Both the position numbers and the translations under genes were made by a program. The notes beneath the pieces were generated by a model. The model made no database searches. It saw nothing but the letters and a program-made list of their open reading frames with translations, and was not told the origin of the DNA. From NCBI GenBank assembly GCA_023653785.1, contig JAMKCH010022346.1:17861-81860 (forward strand): 64,000 nt of DNA, written 5' to 3'. The DNA is from Ophioderma brevispina. Taxonomy: Eukaryota > Echinodermata > Ophiuroidea > Amphilepidida > Ophiodermatidae. Below are positions 57,640 to 64,000 of this stretch, in pieces; position 1 is the first letter of the stretch; every line of letters begins with the position of its first letter.

Positions 57640-58040
57640 TTTCCTCTACCGCGGATTTCAGGAAATATTAGAACGTTCACGTGGGTTGACGAAGTTAGAT
57701 ATTATATTCGGTCATCATATGAGATTGACGACCGAAAAGTACTAGAAAAGGGAGGTGATTATGATCCCTCACAAAAGTGGCAGGTGTTTATTCCTCCGCG
57801 GTAAATTTGATCAGGACCCGGACAATGAGACATAGATGTAAAATAGAATACATCCAACACTATTTCTATGGAGATGCAATGAATGCTATGGGAATTTTTG
57901 TACGTGATAAAAGCAAAGGCCTAACACATGCTGGTATTGCACCTAAAAAACGATCTCACCCACGTGGAAAACAAACTTCTAATGGTGTTAGGCGGTATAA
58001 CTATAGATACTACTTTGGTTTGGTTTTTGAAATAACATAA
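57640..58040 (+). other. Two unassigned adjacent frames
   Basis: After an acceptor-like CGCGGATTTCAG (57,650-57,661) an open frame reads FTWVDEVRYYIRSSYEIDDR and GGDYDPSQKWQVFIPPR to a stop at ~57,800. A second frame gives IEYIQHYFYGDAMNAMGIFV and ends YFGLVFEIT. They look like coding remnants, possibly of the virus-like island, but I cannot assign them. Confidence 0.3.
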
Positions 58041-58129
58041 TTATAAAGTATTCCCACAACAGCTACTGCCAAAATCCACACATGCTCTTCTACAAACCCC
58101 ACATCAGATGCCGCAGTTTTCAAAACAAA

Positions 58130-58245
58130 GCTTACATACATACATACATACATACATACTACATACATACATACATACATACATTACATACATACATACA
58201 TACATACTACATACATACATACATACATACATACATACAGCATTT
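58130..58245. repeat. CATA microsatellite
   Basis: Tandem CATA units with a few TACTA interruptions. The His-Thr-Tyr-Ile 'proteins' read from it are artefacts. Confidence 0.95.
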
Positions 58246-59289
58246 AGTGCGCCATTCCCAAAAGGCTCAGAGCGCTCACAGAATAAAATGTCTTAAAACT
58301 ACAAACTTAAATGTACATTACAAAGTACAGTGCAAAGAAGTTCAAGATTAATTAAAACAAGTTAAACATACAATGTAAAATATTAATTATAATGTTGGTA
58401 ATATAACGCCTTTAACAAGTGCTGTACAACAAGAAATAGAGAAATGGCCTAATTCATGGCGCAATGACAAAAAGGGCCATTGCAATAAAACACCGAACTA
58501 GAGCAAGGACAACAAGGACAACCACTATGGGTTACCACACAAGGCAACACTGAAAAAAGAATAAAGGACAACAATTAATACATGACATTTGCAAACCATT
58601 AAAACTAAATTTGAAAGGTGCATCATACACAAACTGAAAATTATTATGGAAACAAAATAAGTTTTAAGAGATTTTTTGAAATAGCAGGAGATGAATATTG
58701 TCTAATAATACAGAAGCTTCATTCCATTCTTTTGATGCAGATACTGTGAAAGTTCTATCATCAGCTAAATACTCTAGTGATAGGGTAGCTCAAAGACTAA
58801 GGTAATCAACGGAAGAACGGAGTTGTCCTCTTTGTGTACATATCATGATACAACAATTCATAAATTATTGGTCCTCGTCGTTGTGAAGGGCAGTTTAAAT
58901 ATGATCCTTGGCGTATTGGTAGCCAGTGAATTGATTTCAAAAGTGGTCCAGTGGCGTGTTTGCGGTCACCTAACCTTCAAAATTACAGACGTGCTGTCCC
59001 AATTCTGTAACGTTGAAGGCGAAAATATAATAGATTGGGGACGGGAGAAAGGTTGTTGCAAAATCTAGACGTGAAAGAAATAATGAACGCGCAGCATGGT
59101 GACATGTAGGCTTATTATAGATCCAATAATCCTAGGCAAAGCATCTAACCTTTTTATCAGCTATTTTTCAGCAATAAATTAGCTATTTTTTATTAAGCAT
59201 TTGTTTTATCTATGAGTCAGTAGGCTTAGAGACAGGCCTGGATTTGGACCATGTCAGCGCACGGGACATGGAGGTTTTGGCTCAGCTTT
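58246..59289. other. No gene seen
   Basis: Probably retroposon body upstream or downstream of the CATA tail, but no reverse transcriptase motif is readable. An 81-codon plus-strand frame (58,823-59,068) lacks a domain. Confidence 0.4.
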
Positions 59290-60361
59290 GGTGTCAATTG
59301 CGAGCAGCAAGTTTTAGTAGCAAAAGGAATTTCCCTCAACCAATGTAGCAATTGTCATTCCCAAGCAGTTACAATTGAGCAACCGTCACCCTGTTCATCA
59401 ATGATGTTCTTGACTCGATCACTAAAGAAGTCAAATCTTCTTTTAACATTTTGTCTATGGTTGTTGTCTTGATCGTTTCAAACTGATTTCTAACATACCA
59501 TCATATTCTGTATTTCTTTCTCCATTTAAAAGTTTCACTTCTTCATCTAATTTGCTCTCAAGTTTTTCTGGTTTTTTCAAAATCAGCAGGTATTTCATCT
59601 TCGTTGGCACCGCCGTTACTCTTAGTCTTGCTTTTTTATTTTAACCATCTTCTTTTCGCCTATTAGATGTTTAACAGTTGTTCTCATTTGTCTGAGGGAA
59701 CGATCTAATCCAGCTAGTTCACGGTATGGTAGCAAACCTTCAGGGGTTAGAGCAACTTCGGTTTGAGCACCGGCTTCTATAAATGGATCAAGTTTTTCCC
59801 CTACGTTTTGTATATCCTGTAATTCTATGTTTTCTTGAAGATCAGGGCTTCCTGTTGGTTTTACAATATCATTACTTCATTTAATATTTGACGTTGTTAG
59901 GGTGGTAATCTTGGTCGTATACCAGATCCATAGTCTTTAACCCCAAGAACATCTGTAACAAATCTAATACCAGAAAAACCTTTTTGTTGAGCCTCTTTTT
60001 GAATAGAACTCAGTGCAAGATGTTTTTAAAAGGATTTTTAGAATTATTCAATCTAATTTCTTTACCCTGATAAATAGCATAAACTTGTTTAGTGTTGGGG
60101 TTTCTCTTAAAAACTGTTTTATATCAAAGAGATGCATCTAAATCTACATCCCATCCAAGTTGTTTGACTGATTCATAAAAAATCATCTTTGCTTGTTGGT
60201 TTTCTACATGTCTAATATCTGCCCCTGTTTCTGGTACATTTGGTAAACCATCAAACGCTGTTTCATCTTGTTTATAATTATCCCATTCAAAAGGGATCTC
60301 TAACCACAGGCTCTTCCTCAATAGGATCCATTTCAATATCTATGGGATCAAAGTCAGCCAT
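59290..60361 (-). pseudogene. Virus-like structural/accessory protein gene(s), frameshifted
   Basis: From the ATG at 60,361 the frame begins MADFDPIDIEMDPIEEEPVV, loses frame at a TTTT run near 60,294, and resumes as EWDNYKQDETAFDGLPNVPE ... YESVKQLGWDVD. Further 3' are YAIYQGKEIRLNNSKNPF, QKGFSGIRFVTDVLGVKDYG, LLPYRELAGLDRSLRQMRTT, and finally RVKNIIDEQG with a hydrophobic tail. I believe this set belongs to Polinton- or adintovirus-like elements of aquatic invertebrates. It starts 25 bp from, and divergent to, the capsid-like gene. At least four frameshifts or stops are seen. Confidence 0.5.
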
Positions 60362-60977
60362 GTAAAAATATATATTATATATAAAAATGGCAACTGAGTA
60401 TGGACACAAACTGAATCCTTATAGAAAATTACGTAAACCTAAAGGAATTAAAGGCGTACGTCGTACCATATAATACACATGTTCCAAGCACAATTGATGA
60501 AAATGGTATTCTAACAGTAAGATTTCCAGACTTAGGTATGAATGATGTGATAGTACCCGGTACATCAAAACTTTCATTTAAGATAGAGCTCAATTCTGAC
60601 AGCGATGCAAATGGAACAATAGGTAATAATCTAGGAAGAACAATAATTGGCAAACTTGAGGTAAAATTAGAAGGTCAATCTGTGTTTACTTTGAATGACA
60701 GCAACGTGTTCCTTATTTTTCAAGATCTCTGGAAAACACCAAATGAACGCGAAAATGCGGTTTATCAAGGATTTCAATCAGCTGCCGTTCGAAAAAGTAG
60801 AATCAATGCTGGGGATAAGGGCGCTGTTGTAAAAGATGTCGCAATCGGCACAGCCTATGACAAGACAATGTATTCTGCATTCCACTCGACTTTGAATTAT
60901 TGACTTCACACATGCCATACTTCCAACATGAACTTATAAAGATAAATTATCCTACGAGCTAACATTCAACAATTATG

Positions 60978-61303
60978 TTGCAGTGTCGTCTCATACCCCA
61001 TCAACCGCAACTCAGTCTTATGGTCGTCGTGCATTTTCTTCTGCTGCAGCTGAACTATGGAACAATCTTCCCTATGCATATAAAAATCTCACAGACTGTT
61101 GACCAATTCAAATGCTTTGTCAAAACTTACTTGTTTAACCTTAACTAAGTTATTCCATCTCTCATTCTTGTTGCCATGGTACTTTAATTACTTTAATTAT
61201 TTTTTGTTTGTTGTTAACATGTTTGTAATTGTGTTCATTCCTTTTACAGTGCATTGAGCCTTAATTGTGTAATGCGCTATATAAGCATGGTTGTATTATT
61301 ATT
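60978..61303 (+). mobile_element. 5'-truncated CR1/L2-like LINE inside the capsid-like gene, copy 1
   Basis: Only the last codons and the 3' UTR remain. SYGRRAFSSAAAELWNNLPY is the typical C-terminal end of CR1/L2-type reverse transcriptases, followed by GTGTAATGCGCTATATAAGC and an ATT tail. ATTATG at both borders (60,972-60,977 and ~61,304-61,309) is a likely target duplication. The capsid-like frame continues directly after it. Confidence 0.8.
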
Positions 61304-61412
61304 ATTATGGCAAAGTCATAGTAAGCCGTGATCGTACCGCAACATACACAATTTCAGACATTCATTTAGAGTTTGAGGTAATTACCTCACCTGAATTGGC
61401 CACCATGATAAA

Positions 61413-61626
61413 AAAAAAAAAAAAAAAAAAAAAAAACGACCTCAGTATTACTAGTGACGGCGCTCTAACCAACTGAGCCACAAGACTGGGTTGGTAGAAG
61501 AACGATAGATATCATCTATAGGTGTTAGGTTCGAAAGGTGTCCTTCGCTTTCCTAGCGGATAGCATCAGAACGGTATATTTACATATACAATTTATATTT
61601 GTTTTGAAATTTTAACTAGTTAAAAT
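61413..61626 (-). mobile_element. A-run plus tRNA-derived fragment between the duplicated segments
   Basis: On the minus strand TGGCTCAGTTGGTTAGAGCG (complement of 61,463-61,482) is a textbook tRNA A-box/D-arm. It is followed by GCCGTCACTAGTAATACTGA and then a T-run. The B box is missing, so it is a SINE or tRNA fragment, not a tRNA gene. It lies between the two copies of the LINE-containing segment. Confidence 0.55.
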
Positions 61627-61636
61627 TCATTCAACA

Positions 61637-62082
61637 ATCAACAATTATGTTGCAGTGTCGTCTCATACCCCATCAACCGCAACTCAGTCTTATGGTCGTC
61701 GTGCATTTTCTTCTGCTGCAGCTGAACTATGGAACAATCTTCCCTATGCATATAAAAATCTCACAGACTGTTGACCAATTCAAATGCTTTGTCAAAACTT
61801 ACTTGTTTAACCTTAACTAAGTTATTCCATCTCTCATTCTTGTTGCCATGGTACTTTAATTACTTTAATTATTTTTTGTTTGTTGTTAACATGTTTGTAA
61901 TTGTGTTCATTCCTTTTACAGTGCATTGAGCCTTAATTGTGTAATGCGCTATATAAGCATGCGTTTTATTATGATTATTATGGCAAGTCTAGTAAGCCGT
62001 GATTCGACCGCAACATAAACAGTTTCTGACATTCATTTAGAGTTTGAGGTAATTACCTCCATGGAATTGCCACCATGATAAA
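61637..62082 (+). repeat. Second copy of the capsid-LINE segment
   Basis: Repeats ~60,962-61,409, including the same LINE fragment (61,650-61,976) at the same capsid position and the same downstream capsid codons (ACATTCATTTAGAGTTTGAG). Since insertion point and flanks are shared, the LINE came first and the segment was duplicated afterwards. Confidence 0.85.
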
Positions 62083-62640
62083 AAAATCATACCAAAAAGT
62101 TAAAACACATATTGTTGACACGTCGTTCGACATACTAAACTATCCTTGAACCCAAATCAGACATAATTGGAATATCAAATGGCTCCACAAGCCAAATCGA
62201 TGAAAGGCATGCATTCTATGGGTGGCTCCCACCGATAAATACTGAATAAACGATAGAGATACAGGAAAGTTCTACAATCCCAAAATAAAAAAAAAGTACC
62301 GTAACATTAGTGTGAATCCTAACCAACTCTTTGCATCTGGACTTACAAGTTTTTTTCATGAAATCCAAAAGCATTGTGCTAATACGGAAAACATCACACT
62401 TGAACGCAATCGCAAAAACAATTGGAAATATTGTGATCCCTGCCTATGATCTTACTACAAAATATGGGCTTGGCTTGATATGGGAACCACAGATGATGAT
62501 TCTTTGCACGTTCTGGAAGAAAAATGAAGGTGATATTGTTACGGTCAACCTTGACCAAGGCCAAAACACCTCAAAACTTACGGATTCAAACCTCCTGAAT
62601 TAACTAGACAATACACTGTGAACTTGATACAAAGGTAAAA

Positions 62641-63092
62641 CAAAGTGTTATTTAATGTGTGTTTAAATCAAATTCATTCAAACATCGATTAGGTTAATAA
62701 TCAAAGATTTATCTATAAAAAGTTGGTAATTTATGAACTTACTAAACTTACTACCTGGGGTGTGCCGCGACGCGGGCGCCGGGCTGCAGCGAGGGAGATA
62801 CAATTAAGATGCCGAACTTGCAAGAGTCCTGGCGAATATTCCAGTGTAGTAACTTACACGATTCAAGGAGGGGCGTGTCCACGCACGACTTGTCCTGACT
62901 GAAAAAAAAGAAAACCAACCAGATCCTAATGCTCCCGAAGCTCGGAGGTCGACTAAATATAAAGTCCAAAAGTGCTGTAGCTTGTGTATCCTTGGATAAC
63001 TCAGAGGCCACGAAAACGGAACCGAACACGGCTAAACAATCGGACGAAAACTTTGGAGCTGTGACAACTATGACAATTGTCATATAGGGAAA
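62641..63092. other. No gene seen
   Basis: Between the capsid-like gene and the LTR. A short GC-rich stretch (GTGCCGCGACGCGGGCGCCG near 62,762) stands out. A 110-codon minus-strand frame over it has no domain. Confidence 0.4.
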
Positions 63093-63097
63093 GACAA

Positions 63098-63618
63098 TGT
63101 TACTTCACTGTCACTAACTTGGAACGATGGATCGTCACTATGCTTGGAAACTCTGCTAAGAACTTGGAGCATGATGGTTATGGTAACTCTGACTCATCGT
63201 CTCTCACCAGGGCTTTATCTATCCTCTCAAACAATACTAGAAGGATCTGGTCCTCTCTATCTGAGTCATGTACTAAATAAAGTAGATTAAGTATGATTAT
63301 GGAAATGCCTCCTATTATTCCACATGTCCTGCATAGATTTAGGATCTCATAGCAGCTACTCACTGACTGTGTAAAAAAAATTAATTTTTTACAGAGAGTG
63401 CGCCACCTATGGCCAGACAACAATCAACCTTGAGTTAGGCTAGCCTGATCTCCTAGTCTCTAGTAAACTCAGAAATTCTCGCGGTTCTCTTGAATTCCAA
63501 TTGCTTTGCACATACCAGCTAGCAACAAACAGGTATATTTTATATCATGTACTAGACTAATAGACTTAATCTTACTCAAAATGAAAATCACTCATTGTAA
63601 ATTCTTGGGCCTGTAACA
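63098..63618 (-). mobile_element. 3' LTR of a Gypsy-type retrotransposon
   Basis: Read on the minus strand the LTR starts TGTTACAGGCCC and ends AGTAACA, giving TG...CA ends with a short TGTTAC/GTAACA inverted repeat and a length of 521 bp. Immediately inside it is a polypurine tract (AAGGGAGGGG, complement of 63,619-63,628), the usual primer for plus-strand synthesis. The flanking GACAA at 63,093-63,097 would be one copy of a 5-bp target duplication; the other lies beyond the window. Confidence 0.8.
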
Positions 63619-63749
63619 CCCCTCCCTTAAGAAAGAAAGTTTGAGTGAAAAGCAAACTTTCGTTACCTATTAAGGCTCTAAATTTTAAACTTCAATACAT
63701 ACTTATTCACAATGTTACACTTCCTTTTAAAAGCTGTATTGTTTCTGAT

Positions 63750-64000
63750 TAACTACACAATTATGGATAAGGCATCAGCCATCACATATCTTTGCCTTTG
63801 TTGATGTGTCTGATGTCTAGTTTGTACGCTTGCAGGTCAAACTCCACCTCCACTAACCTATGATTCTTGTTTTCATCCTGGGGATGAGGTGACGGGGGTT
63901 GTGATTGTGAAAAACAAGCACTGTGCACTGTGGTGCCCAAATATACACAAAATGCCTAATGCCAAAATCAGAGCAAGACACTCCTTCTCAATAGTGGAGT
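63750..64000 (-). pseudogene. Gypsy-type RNase H fragment, truncated by the window edge
   Basis: Minus-strand frames give STIEKECLALILALG at the window edge and, after shifts, RLVEVEFDLQAYKLDIRHIN followed by KGKDM and ADALS. These are the start and end signatures of Ty3/Gypsy RNase H ('YS..E.E.LA', 'L..Y...I.....K.N..AD.LS'). At least two frameshifts and one stop are seen. Only ~140 bp separate the domain from the polypurine tract, so no integrase follows it. Confidence 0.85.

Larger units (their letters stand above)
60387..62640 (+). pseudogene. Capsid-like protein gene of a Polinton-type virus-like element, interrupted
   Basis: It starts at the ATG at 60,387 (MATEYGHKLNPYRKL). The longest open part is 60,538-60,903, with GKLEVKLEGQSVFTLND, LWKTPNERENAVYQGF and RINAGDKGA. 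Later parts in other frames include LLTSHMPYFQHEL, KLSYELTFNNY, then after a LINE insert VIVSRDRTATYTISDIHLEF with EVITSPELATMI. Far downstream are GKFYNPKIK, NPNQLFASGLTSFF and GDIVTVNLDQ. The overall order agrees with my recollection of large beta-rich capsid-like proteins of eukaryotic virus-like transposons; that identity is from memory. A segmental duplication, a LINE and several frameshifts make it non-functional. Confidence 0.5.

Noticed and set aside
58082..58351. His/Thr/Tyr/Ile-rich 89-aa frame
   Set aside because: It is a translation of a CATA microsatellite.

Overview
This is animal (metazoan) genomic DNA: intron-containing, AT-rich, and built mostly from transposon debris, with no bacterial-type gene packing. 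The best guess is a marine invertebrate deuterostome, perhaps an echinoderm or hemichordate. The support is indirect: an IgGFc-binding-type domain exon, a CUB exon with phase 1-1 introns, tRNA-derived SINEs, RTE and CR1/L2-like LINE remnants, many hAT and TTAA-flanked MITEs, and an LTR retroelement whose RNase H sits next to its 3' LTR, an order known from the deuterostome Gmr1 group. I cannot name a species.

Layout. 1-10 kb: SINE and MITE debris, a degenerate ~330-bp tandem array (3.9-5.3 kb), a foldback element with arms of 21-bp repeats (7.6-9.3 kb) and a hAT MITE with perfect 8-bp target duplications. 10.7-11.9 kb (minus): the best host exon, an IgGFc-binding N-terminal-type domain. 11.9-15.9 kb: a second foldback-like structure with inverted arrays of a GTCTAA repeat enclosing a 939-bp near-palindrome. 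16.7-20.3 kb: LINE remnants and a 1.19-kb hAT element. 22.4-25.1 kb: a 541-bp perfect duplication and a long foldback element. 28.7-29.9 kb (minus): a candidate first exon and a well-formed CUB exon. 30-42 kb: MITEs, duplicated segments and nested transposons. 42-45.5 kb: an AACGCGTT-motif region, a decayed copy of the CUB exon region and a minisatellite. 49.9-62.6 kb: a broken virus-like (Polinton-type) island with divergent gene pairs and a capsid-like gene split by a LINE. 63.1 kb to the end (minus): 3' LTR and RNase H of a Gypsy-type element.

How the genes may work together. The CUB exon and the IgGFc-type exon lie on the same strand, about 18 kb apart, with compatible phase 1 splice sites. 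They may belong to one secreted or surface adhesion/immune protein gene; this is inference. The virus-like ORFs would form a structural module but are frameshifted and not functional as read here.

Limits: exon borders are judged by eye, transposon classes come from termini and target duplications, and no database search was possible.
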